DNA of 19,083 bases from Candolleomyces eurysporus (lineage: Eukaryota; Basidiomycota; Agaricomycetes; Agaricales; Psathyrellaceae): the NCBI GenBank assembly GCA_027579435.1, contig JANBPK010001646.1, positions 1-19,083 on the forward strand, read 5' to 3'. Under the pieces are notes generated by a model. It searched no databases and was not told the origin of the DNA. It saw nothing but the letters and a program-made list of their open reading frames with translations. Below are positions 8,479-17,417 of this stretch, piece after piece (the stretch's first letter is position 1; each line of letters starts with the position of its first letter). The translations under genes and the position numbers were made by a program.

Positions 8479-10041
8479 ATGTCTACGCAGCTGCCACAGT
8501 ACTCGACCCCCGAACGACACGGAATGGATGCTCCTCAGGGAGTTCGTCCATCGTCATCCCGGCCATCCTCCAGCATCCTTTCAGAGAAGCAAGCCACGAC
8601 ACTCAGAGAACATAGCCAGATCCCAACGCCCGAAAATGATACCATGGCATCTTCCTCTGCAAAGAATGGCAACATTGACCCTACACTCGAACGAAACCCC
8701 GTGGTTCGAGCTAGGTCCGTGATCCCACTGATTTTCAGATACGCTAAGTTGACTCATAGTATATTGTTTGACTACAGAGGATGGCTCATGCCATACGCTG
8801 CTGAATTCCTCGGGGTGATGGTGTTCGTTATGTTCGGATGTGGGGCTAATTGCCAAGTTAACTTGACGAGGAACCCTTCTACATCTCCTGGCTTCCAAGC
8901 GGGCGTAAGCATTCTCCTTCTACCCATTTCTCGTCGTCGAAAACTAACCTTGCCTGAATAATTTTCAGAGTTGGACTTCCCTCTCTCTGGGATGGGGCGC
9001 AGGCCTTGCTGTCGCTGTTTGGGTATCAGGAGGCCATGTCAACCCAGCTGTAAGTACTAGCCGTTTTCTTCCTCGTTGGGGGGAATGGAACATTTAGATC
9101 GGTGGCTAGGTCACGCTGGCTATGGCCGTCTTTCGTGGTTTTCCATGGCGTCAGGTCCCCGGATTCTGGCTTTCCCAGCTCTTGGGAGGGATCTGTGGTG
9201 CGGGCATCGTCTACGGAAACTATCTACGAGCCATCGATATAAACGAAGGTGGAATTGGGATTAGGACTCTCTCGACCGCTGGATATTTCGGCACCATCCC
9301 CGTGAGTCTTCCTTGACCTCGCAGTGCATTTCTTTCCTAGACGAGCTTGACTGAATCGCCGATTAATTGCTAGGTCAGCTACCTCTCCAACGCGGAATGC
9401 TTCGTCTCAGAACTCATCGGCACAGCTCTACTTGTCCTTTCTCTTTTTGCGCTCCTCGACAAATCGAAGAACAATTGGCATTCGGGTGAGGTAGCCGTTG
9501 GGATTTTCGTCATGTTTACTGGAATCGCAGCCGCTGTTGGTGTTCAAACGAGTAAGTAGTCTAATTTCTCTCTGGACATTTTTTCGCTGTGATCACGACA
9601 CCGATGCTCATCGTTATACCTTTCTCTTTCCTTAGGCTTTGCGTATAATCCGGCTCGCGATCTAGGGCCAAGGATGTTCACTGCGATGGTGGGGTACGGA
9701 CGTCAAGTATTCACGTTCAGGAGGCATGTGTCCTTTGACTATTCCAGGAAAGGTGGATCCTGACAAGCCGCCTCATCATTTAGCTGGTACTGGCTCTACG
9801 CGCCTATTATCGGCGATTTCCTCGGAGGGCTCATCGGCGCGGGCCTGTATGATGTCTTCTTGTACAAGGAGAAGTCGAACGTGGTCAGTAAACTGTAAGT
9901 AATTGTCCACACCACATCAATAGAGAATTATGGCTGAATGACATACCACTACAATTCTTCGTTTCTAGTCTCCAATGGCGGGATCGCCGTCGAACGCGTG
10001 CGCTTTCCAATACGAATGATCAGACTACGGAGTCGGTCTAG
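8479..10041 (+). CDS. Aquaglyceroporin (major intrinsic protein)
   Basis: A six-helix membrane channel for water, glycerol or other small neutral solutes in the plasma membrane. Exons: 8479-8714, 8778-8904, 8969-9049, 9110-9301, 9374-9551, 9636-9723, 9784-9894, 9969-10041, giving 361 residues. A Ser/Pro-rich cytosolic N-terminus (about 78 residues) precedes [16 protein letters not shown]. The two pore half-helices carry [10 protein letters not shown] (NPA at 146-148) and [13 protein letters not shown] (NPA at 276-278). The Asp after the second NPA-Arg (NPARD) marks the glycerol-facilitator branch. [19 protein letters not shown] matches other Agaricomycete copies. Exon 1 end is inferred: the intron 8715-8777 has no stop and could be read through. 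Intron 6 uses a GC donor. The last intron hides a TAA directly at its donor, so an unspliced form would end after VSKL. Confidence 0.93.
8715..8777 (+). other. Probable stop-free 63-nt intron in the aquaporin gene
   Basis: Donor GTCCGT, branch-like TTGACTCAT, acceptor CTACAG, length 63. Splicing joins VVRAR to [10 protein letters not shown], which fits the family spacing before helix 1. If retained it adds 21 mostly hydrophobic residues. The call rests on family spacing and is less sure than the others. Confidence 0.65.
9724..9783 (+). other. GC-AG intron in the aquaporin gene
   Basis: A 60-nt intron beginning GCATGT and ending TTTAG. It yields [14 protein letters not shown] without gap against the remembered family pattern. 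The best GT alternative, two codons later, would insert two extra residues with a poor donor (GTCCTT). Confidence 0.65.
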
Positions 10042-10660
10042 CCACACGCAAGATTTCACCAAACCCTTTAAGTGGTTAACAGCCATACGCTGTTTTATAG
10101 TTTCTGAGTTCCTCTCCTCATCTTAATTTCTTGCTAAAATGTTACTTTAACTATGTGACAACCCTCTCATGCCTCAGCACGACTCTCTCCATCTCCCATC
10201 CCATATCCTATTGTACAACTCATACTAGTATCTCCTCACTAGTCATTCCATTCAAATATCTTGTAGTCGATTGGTAGTCTAGTCTCCCATTTCCATACCC
10301 AATCAAAATATGATCGGACCCATAATTCCCTCCGGACCCAAGTTGGGCGTATTCTACATTCTAGAGCTGGCCAGCCAGATTCTCCTCCGACTCTAGGTAA
10401 GGCTGCAGCTCCATCGTGTGCTGCGGTAGCTTCCTCTCTAAAGATATAAAAAGGGTGTGACGACCGTCCACGTCGCCTGACTTTCCTTCTGACATTCCTC
10501 CTGACTTTTCTCCCGATTCTTTACAGCTTTCAGACACTCCGGTCCTGTTGTGGTGACAACGGATCAAAACCTCTCTTCAACCGCAGCCATCACCCGCTGA
10601 ACCTCGGTCAGTATTTAGCCCTTCATTGACTTGGTTAAAACTCATATTCGGGCTGTAGAA
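10042..10660. other. Upstream region of the coproporphyrinogen oxidase gene
   Basis: About 620 bp between the aquaporin stop and the oxidase ATG. It contains the aquaporin 3' region, a CCAAT element with HapX-like spacing on the minus strand (10255-10274), and a likely 5'UTR intron just before the ATG (GTCAGT donor near 10607, CTGTAG acceptor ending 10658). No ATG lies in the roughly 100 bp before that intron, so it probably does not extend the protein. Confidence 0.5.
10255..10274 (-). promoter_or_regulatory. CCAAT-N12-RWT element (possible CBC/HapX site) upstream of hemF-type gene
   Basis: On the minus strand CCAAT (10274-10270) is followed after exactly 12 nt by ATT. This fits the CSAAT-N12-RWT pattern known for iron-responsive CCAAT-binding complex/HapX sites in Aspergillus. 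It lies about 390 bp before the heme gene start. The RWT part alone matches by chance about once in 16. Confidence 0.25.
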
Positions 10661-11751
10661 ATGGCTACGTCTCCGAAACCCATGCGCCAGCGCGTGGAGG
10701 AGTATATCAACCAACTCCAAGACCAAATCGTGACTGCGTTGGAAGAGACCGACCCCAACGCACCCAAGTTCAAACGAGATTCCTGGGTTCGAGCTCAAGG
10801 CGGCTCTGGCCGTTCCTGCGTCTTCGCAGCACCCATCAACGACGATAACATCATCGATCCAAATAACGTCCAGGAGCAACCTACGGTCCTGGAGAAGGGC
10901 GGAGTAAACATATCCGTGGTTCATGGACTGCTTCCTCCAGCTGCAATCAAGCAGATGCGCGCAGATCATACTTCCATGCCGCTTCCTGAGCGACAGGAGG
11001 GTCTGCCGTTCTTCGCTGCTGGACTCAGCTTGGTTATCCACCCCCGCAACCCCCACGCACCCACCGTCCACGCAAATTACCGGTATTTCGAAATCACAGA
11101 ACCTCAGGACGAGTCTCAGAAGGAATCTGGGGAGACACCACAAGTCCTCGCATGGTGGTTTGGCNGGGGGCTCAGACCTCACACCCTCGTACCTCTACCC
11201 GGAAGATGCGATCCACTTCCACAAAACCATCTCGGACGCCTGCGCCCCACACGGCCCCCAACTCTATCCTACCTTTAAAAAAATGGTGCGACGAGTACTT
11301 CTACATCACTCATCGAAACGAATCTCGAGGCATCGGCGGGATCTTTTTCGATGACCTCAATGAAGGCCCTCATCTCAAGCTTCCGAACAGCGATGTGAAG
11401 AGGCCGACGACACCGGACGAGATTTTCGCCTTCGTCAAGTCGGTCGGGGACGCTTTCGTTCCTTCATACGTCCCCATTTTGAGGATCCGGCATACGACGA
11501 CGTATACCCCTCATCAGCGACGCTGGCAACTTATCAGGAGGGGTCGGTATGTTGAGTTTAACTTGGTCTATGACCGCGGTACGAAGTTTGGGTTGATGAC
11601 TCCCGGAGCACGGATTGAGAGTATCTTGATGAGCTTGCCGGAGACTGCGAGATGGGAGTATATGTCAGAGCTGGGCAATGAGGAGGGCACGGAGGAGGCT
11701 GAGTTGGTTAAGGTCCTCAGGGAGCCGAGAGACTGGGTGCCGGGTAACTAG
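10661..11751 (+). CDS. HEM13: Coproporphyrinogen III oxidase, oxygen-dependent (frame broken twice by likely sequence errors)
   Basis: It converts coproporphyrinogen III to protoporphyrinogen IX in heme synthesis, using O2. It is a single coding exon of 362 residues once two errors are ignored. Seen in order: [16 protein letters not shown] near the start, [102 protein letters not shown] and [20 protein letters not shown]. The first break is the N at 11165 within GGC-N-GGGGG; the second is a run of seven A (11277-11283) where six fit FKKWCDEYF. Both sides are fully conserved, so a working gene is far more likely than a pseudogene. The ATG at 10661 follows a probable 5'UTR intron. It is convergent with the glutaredoxin gene, 199 bp apart. 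Confidence 0.95.
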
Positions 11752-11950
11752 AGAAAGAGAACGTAAAATCAAGAGTGTCTGTACTATAGAATCCCATCTC
11801 TCGTCGCTTTCGCTCAGCTTGTTCTTGTTCTGCACTCTATTGCATTCCGGCTTGCCCACGAAGAATTGGGAAAAGTGGAGTGTCTAAGGTGATATTAGAT
11901 TATAGATCCTGTGATAAGGTACACGTCTGTGAGAGAGCACTGGTACAACA

Positions 11951-12607
11951 TCACGACGACGTCGACTGCGCGGGCTCTTCCGGAATCTTGGGGATGATGT
12001 TATTATTTTCAAGCAGTGTTTCAAGCTCCCCGGACTGATGCACTGCGCAAAGAAGACATGGATGAGTAAGTCGGCAAGGGTATGACGGGAGAGGTAACGT
12101 ACTTCCAAGGAGAATGTCGCACCCTCCAATGAATTCGCCATTAATGTAAATCTGAGGTATTGTCGGCCATTCGCTGTCGAAAACTCATGAGACCCCCTGG
12201 TATGCAACCAAAGAAAGAGTAGAAGAAAAGACGCACGAGTATTCCTTGATCGCAGACCTCAGCTGAGCATCCGTAAGCACATTGTAGGTATCCATCTTTT
12301 CCGCTGGTACGCCATGGAGGTCGAGCACTTGCACAACAGCCCTCGAGAATCCACACGACGGTGATTCTGGGGTTCCTTTCATGAACAGAACAACAGGCTT
12401 TGCCTCAATGGCCTTTTGAATCTTCGTTTTGGTCTCTGTAGAGAGATACCGGTATGCTGTCAGGCGACCTCGAGCCAAGCTCGACGCTGACGAGGCAGTG
12501 GTGGGCCTGAGGAGACGCAACTGGGTTTTAGATTATTTTTCAGCTCGATGTAGGGACGTTTATGGGTTTGTAGGACTTACTGGGGTGCTTAGAGCTGGTC
12601 TGAACAT
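11951..12607 (-). CDS. GRX5: Monothiol glutaredoxin, Grx5 type (mitochondrial)
   Basis: A CGFS glutaredoxin that carries [2Fe-2S] clusters from the mitochondrial assembly machinery to target proteins. Exons on the minus strand: 12607-12581, 12520-12237, 12173-12103, 12042-11951, giving 157 residues. A basic, Ser/Thr/Arg-rich presequence (about residues 1-37, ending near YRYLSTET) predicts mitochondrial import. Then come [20 protein letters not shown] with the active-site CGFS at 65-68, [20 protein letters not shown] with the cis-Pro and glutathione-site Gly-Gly-Cys-Asp, and a short acidic tail. Exon 1 is just 27 nt and codes MFRPALSTP. It converges on the heme oxidase gene, a second iron-dependent pathway. 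A CCAAT element lies about 127 bp upstream. Confidence 0.97.
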
Positions 12608-13557
12608 GGTGGTCGGGCGTCAACAATTTCGGTCACCAACACGGAGTTTGGCAAGCCCGGATGACGATGAGGTAATCAGAAAACCAGGCGGCCCGGGCTC
12701 AGTCCAGGTCGGGGTCGCGTCCTGTCGCGTCCGCCAATGAGCGTGATGCGGTTACACTGTGCGGCGGCTTGGGCTGAAGGAAACTCAGCATGGAGCTTAC
12801 AGCGCTATGAGGTTACGATTTGCTACGGTGAGCACCGTATCTAACAAAAGTGTAAAACATACACTTCAAGAAGTTCAAGGAGTAAAAGCCCCACTGGCAC
12901 CCATGGCACCCACCCGAATGCTGCCACAGTGGATCGGCGCTCGACATTTTCAATTTCGAGATCNAAAATTTTCGCCAAAGGTTCAATTTGAAGCTTGAAG
13001 AGACAGTCCAAATCTGCACATACGTCGTTAACCAGTTTGATCAATCTTTGGCACATATTAGATGTTCGAGATCTTCACCCCAAATAGGCGGTCACCGAGT
13101 CGCCTCGCCATCGTACGCTGGGAGATCCAAGTCGTGTACATATTTGAATTACTTTCTTGGGTCAACAAATTCACCAATCGGGCAGGGCTGCAGTACATAC
13201 TACCGTAGCATAGTTGCATAGGGTTGAGACCCGCGCTCGTACTACGATGTGGAGGCATACCAGTGACCCACCGGGATTCCGAACCAGGAATCAAGACTGG
13301 TATTCCGTGGCTGGTGACTGGAGAGATCAATTGAAGTCGTGAGGAGACGAGCTGTTCCTGCACTTTAATTTACGCCACAAGCACTCCAAGAGCAATCAGG
13401 GTCCCAGCTTAGCTTGGTTCGAAGCTTGTGTCATTGAGTTGTGATTGCATGAACGGCACGCGTACAACAAGGTGGCGAGGCTCGGGCGGAAGCATCTTCA
13501 AATTGGCGGATTCATGAAACAATACGCGCGCACCAATCCCCCGGCACACAAGGTTGT
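12608..13557. other. Gene-free stretch between GRX5 and the GFA-type gene
   Basis: About 950 bp: promoter side of GRX5 on the left and 3' side of the GFA-type gene on the right. It contains a CCAAT element, a short tandem GTCGCGTCC repeat (12714-12732) and one N (12964). A minus-strand 71-codon frame (12841-13056) ends in a hydrophobic run but has no known motif or splice partner. No tRNA was found. Confidence 0.5.
12734..12753 (+). promoter_or_regulatory. CCAAT-N12-RWT element (possible CBC/HapX site) upstream of GRX5
   Basis: CCAAT (12734-12738), 12 nt, then GTT (12751-12753), fitting the CSAAT-N12-RWT pattern. It sits 127 bp before the GRX5 ATG, in opposite orientation to the gene. Two copies of GTCGCGTCC precede it directly. 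Function in a basidiomycete is inference. Confidence 0.3.
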
Positions 13558-14078
13558 CTACAACTTCGATTTCTTCGGTTGGAAGGTGAGTTCCTTTACC
13601 CATTCCCATTTACACTCTGCAAAGAATTCTTTCTTCGGAACTAGGGCATGCAAAGCAGGTCAGAATGACCACGCAGGAGCCTACAGAGCAGGAAACGTAC
13701 CCCAGTTCTCGCTCCCATTAACATTCGAGGCTTGAACGACAGTGATGTTCCCGGCAGCAGGGCCAATGAACAGTGGCGAGCCGCAATTGGAACAGAACGA
13801 ACGAAAGACGGCGTTTCCGCTCTTCGTCTTATTATCACTGTAAGTCTTCACGGAGTCCTTCCCTTTAGTTACCGTCACATCCTAGATGAAGCACAAGGGT
13901 GAGTGTACAGAAGATGGAATGATTAGAGCCGTACTTGAGGCTTGAAGAATGCGTTCGCCATGAACGCTCCACCTCCGGCCTGCTTGCAATTCTTGCAATG
14001 GCAGATTACATAGAGGAAAGGTTCCCCTTGAAGTTCAAAGGCAACAGCTCCACAAAGACATTCTCCTTGGTATGACAT
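13558..14078 (-). CDS. GFA/CENP-V domain zinc protein
   Basis: A member of the glutathione-dependent formaldehyde-activating (GFA) fold family; most fungal members have no proven reaction, so the name should not be read as function. Exons on the minus strand: 14078-13935, 13881-13701, 13640-13558, giving 135 residues. Zinc ligands of the fold can be seen: C7 and C9 in GECLCGAV, C26/C28 and C31 in CHCKNCKQAGG, and C78 and C81 in RSFCSNCGSPLF. The C-terminus has the family PKKEFFAECKWEWV segment, reached only by splicing exon 3 in phase 1. There is no signal peptide. It is divergent from the MFS transporter across about 1 kb, so the two could share regulation, but no specific site shows this. 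Confidence 0.94.
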
Positions 14079-15086
14079 CTTCAAGAGCTAGTGGTGGTGA
14101 ATCTGGATGAAGTTGGGATTCAGGAGATTCCGGCTATCACTGCCTCCGGCAATTAAATCCGTCAACAATCCGTCCGGGAGCTCGTCCGGGCCGTTCAACT
14201 CTCTTGTCCTTCGAGGTCAAAGGTCGTGCCTGCGACCCGCGATGGTAGCGGCTAAGCTCTACACGTTCCCACCAGATTCGGGTTCACTTACACAGAAAAG
14301 CTAGATCTCTCCTGTTAACGACAGCGACGGGCCAAGTTTGAGGCTGCAAAACCCCGTCATACTACTGTGGGCCCACTTTAAAGGGTCATCGGAACTGCCA
14401 GCCGTAGGACCTGCAGCTAGATGACCGCGACTAGACCATCTATCACTATCATCCTTTGATGAATTTTCGGGCCAGGTCCGTCGGGTATCTCTCTTTCTTT
14501 CTATGTAGTAATGACAGTGCACACAGGGAGATTGATTAAAAACATGAGGGACGGCAACAGCGGCACCAGGGGTACACGAGATATAACCTCAGCTATATCA
14601 ACATTCCCTCGCAAAATGCTGCTTTCCGAGCGCATGTCCACTCTAACTATGCATTCTATGAGGTACGTGTGTCGAACTCCCCGAGTTCATGGAAGATTGA
14701 TCATGACACCTTTCCGCCGCTTTTCCGAAGCTCGATAGGGAATCTCCGTTTAGACTTCCTCTGCCTTCTGTCGCTTGTTTTCAGGTTTCCAGGGTCAAGC
14801 CGCACGGCAAGGGGCTGAGAAATCGAGGAACAGGCTGGAGCAGGCTCTAAGTAAAGCCGGAAAAGCGAAAAGCGTGGACAAATTTATCATGCCAGTGGGG
14901 AGGGTCCGTGGATCTGAACTTTTGACTAACGGTGTAAACCTCGTGTCGTAGGGTTTTCTGCCCCAATTCTTGTTCGACAAAAGCTTTTAGGATCAGTCAG
15001 CAAGCAAGAATCGACATATATTAAGGTCAAGTGCAGTCGATTTTCCCAGTGATCGGACATCCCTTAGGCATATTCCCTCTCGTGCG
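14079..15086. other. Divergent promoter region between GFA-type gene and MFS transporter
   Basis: About 1.0 kb between two divergent starts. Short open frames on both strands lack motifs or splice chains. A TATA-like element lies near the MFS start. No RNA gene, repeat or mobile element was recognised. Confidence 0.55.
15017..15024 (+). promoter_or_regulatory. TATA-like element of the MFS transporter gene
   Basis: TATATTAA lies 63-70 bp before the ATG at 15087. Position and sequence fit a fungal TATA box; there is no other support. Confidence 0.45.
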
Positions 15087-17417
15087 ATGGCTGAGTCCCT
15101 CCCAAAAGTCCAGGCGAGACTGGGCATCCATTCACCCGCGTCCTCAGTCACTGTCGCAGATGATACCGAGCGCGCTGACCCTATCGAAAACGAGAAAATC
15201 GAGGAGGTAAGTTACTGATCCTTTGACGGACCTATTTATGCTCACGGTTAACGTTTCTAGGACGCCACTGAAATTCCTGCACCTCAGCTAGATGCCGATT
15301 TTCATCCTTATAACTTTTCAAGACGGAAAAAATGGACGATCACAGTCGTTGCATGTTTATTCACCCTCCTCGTCTGTGCGTCGCGCTATGCGCACTATAT
15401 TCTTTCTTTCAGCCTCCTTTCTCATCGAGTCATTTTAATTTTAGCGGCCGCCACTACGTCATTTACCTCTGGATATCCGTCGATGATGCGCGACCTCAAC
15501 CTCACCTACACTCAAGCAGTCGTCGGTCTATCGACTTACGTGCTCGCGTTCGCCCTCACGCCTCTATTCACTTCCGCGTTCAGCGAAGAGTTCGGAAGAC
15601 AACCATTATACGTTGTCTCCGTCGTCGNTTTTTTTGCTGATGCACGTTATGATCGCTCTGTAAGTCCCGCAGTCACTTTAAGTTCTGCAATGATAACCTA
15701 AATGTCATTCAGAGCGCCTAATATTGCTGTTATTGCTGTAGCGAGGATAATCCAGGGTGCGGTTGGGTCAACCGGATCTACGATGGTCGCAGGAACTATT
15801 GCTGATATCTGGGAACCAAAACAGTACGCTTCCCGGTTTTCGTTGCTTCCGGTAAACCGCATGTTAATCCTCCTACAGACGCGGCCTTCCAATGGCTTTA
15901 TATTCCATCCTTGCTTTTGGCGGTAATGGCATTGGTACCATCGCAGCCGGATGGATCGAAGCGAACCCAAAACTGGAGTGGAAATGGATCCAGTGGATTT
16001 CGATGATGTTCGTCCAGTTTCTTTTGCTTACTAGCCCTCTTGTGCTGACGCATGTGTAACTAGGGTTGGGGGCTGTTACTCCGTGGTGTTCGCATTTACG
16101 ATGCGAGAGACCCGCGCATCGGTTCTTCAGGCGAAGATGATGAAACGGAGGGTGAAGGAAGCCAAAGCCAAAGGGGATTCTCAATTGCCGATTGCAGCAG
16201 TGCCGAAAGGCAGCTTTAGGGAGTTGCTGTGGATTTCGTGTACACGGCCTTTGAGTGCGTGCCTTTCGTCCATTCGTTTTTCGTTTCGATCGCTGACGTG
16301 CACTCCAGTTTTGCTGACGACTGAGCCTATCGTCTTGGCTATGAGTGTATGTTGTTCTGACTGCATCATTGGATCGACGCACTTATCCTGTCGTATAGCT
16401 CTGGCTGGCGTTTGCATGGGGCGTGTTTTATTGCATGATTGGGTGGGTTCCTGCTCAATCCGACCTATCCTGATGAAGTCGCTGACGCTGTTTTCAATAG
16501 GTCTATACCCTTGGTGTTTAGATCACTGCATGGTTTCTCGAGTGGCCAAATTGGTACTGTAAACGTAACGATGTTGTGAGTCTATCCCATTTCCGAAAGT
16601 GACACTTTTCTCAAAAAAAAATTGAACGTAGAGTCGCGGTTCTGGTCGGATACCTCACTACCCTTCTTCAAGAAAAGATTTATCTGTACGTCACTTCTTC
16701 CCGNCTCATTGGATAGNCTCGGGGCTCAACGANGAGTATTCGCTTTACAGGAAAAAATTCCATCAACGAAGTGTAGAAGCGCGACTGTATATGTGCTGCG
16801 TTGCAGGAATCGGCTTTCCTGTCTCTGTGTTCATGTTCGCATGGTTCTCCCGTCCAGGCGTCCATTGGATGCTCCTATGTTTTTCTATCACGGTAAGCTT
16901 GTAGATCTGCCACTTTGGAAACTGAGCGACTGCTGACGGCTTCAATGCAGATCTACTATTGGTCGATGTTCACGATTTACCTAGCTGTGTTTACTTATCT
17001 CGCTGATTGGTGAGTTTTCCCCGTAAAGTGCTAGAATCAAGACACTGATATACAGCATCTCAGCTACACGACATTTGCTTCATCTGCGCTTGCAGGACAA
17101 AGTATGCTCCGTAAGTCCCACCCTCTTTTGCGTAGCTTGTTCAATCATACTGACGCGATGTGCTATAGGAAATGCCCTAGGCGGAGTATTCCCATTCTTC
17201 ACAGTAAAAATGTACGACAAGCTCGGGTATACGTGGTCGAACACGATTTTTGCGTGCCTTGCGTTACTGCTAGCGCCTATTCCTTTCGTACGTCGTTCTT
17301 TTTCGTTCTTCACTCCAGCCGAAATTTTGACTCATGGACCGTGTTGTTGAACTTCAGGTCATCTTCTTCACGGGACCTCGGATTCGCAAGCACAGTGGAC
17401 GGTGCATACATGATTAA
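15087..17417 (+). CDS. MFS transporter, DHA1 (drug or polyamine : H+ antiporter) type
   Basis: A 12-helix plasma-membrane exporter of the DHA1 group, which includes yeast Flr1 and Tpo1-like proteins; substrate unknown. Exons: 15087-15206, 15261-15375, 15445-15659, 15713-15823, 15879-16007, 16064-16254, 16309-16346, 16399-16442, 16501-16575, 16632-16685, 16751-16892, 16951-17009, 17064-17110, 17169-17287, 17358-17417. All phases fit and give 505 residues if the N at 15628 is ignored. Seen: a charged cytosolic N-terminus, FTSGYPSMMRDLNLT in the first loop, motif A-like FSEEFGRQPLYV (about 124-135), ARIIQGAVGSTGSTMVAGTI, the motif C-like GGNGIGTIAAGW, a central basic loop MMKRRVKEAKAKGDS, then TTEPIVLAMS, FHQRSVEARLYMC and SALAGQSMLRNALGGVFP. 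Three Ns lie in intron 10. Its 3' side is AT-rich. Confidence 0.93.

Noticed and set aside
10227..10246. Two ACTAGT palindromes 14 bp apart downstream of the aquaporin
   Set aside because: Too short and too common to suggest an element end or regulatory site without further support.
10577..11182. A 201-codon frame on the minus strand
   Set aside because: It lies entirely antisense to the conserved coproporphyrinogen oxidase coding sequence and its upstream intron, and has no known motif; it is a shadow frame.
10661..11751. Coproporphyrinogen oxidase as a frameshifted pseudogene
   Set aside because: Both frame breaks lie in homopolymer contexts, one marked by N, and all conserved motifs are intact on both sides. 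A sequence error explains this better.
12841..13056. A 71-codon minus-strand frame ending in a hydrophobic run
   Set aside because: Contains an N that shifts the frame if skipped, and neither version shows a known motif or splice link to a neighbour.
13262..13300. A tRNA-like GGTTCGGAATCC stretch on the minus strand
   Set aside because: The T-loop has one base too many for a B box, and no matching acceptor, D or anticodon arms could be folded around it.
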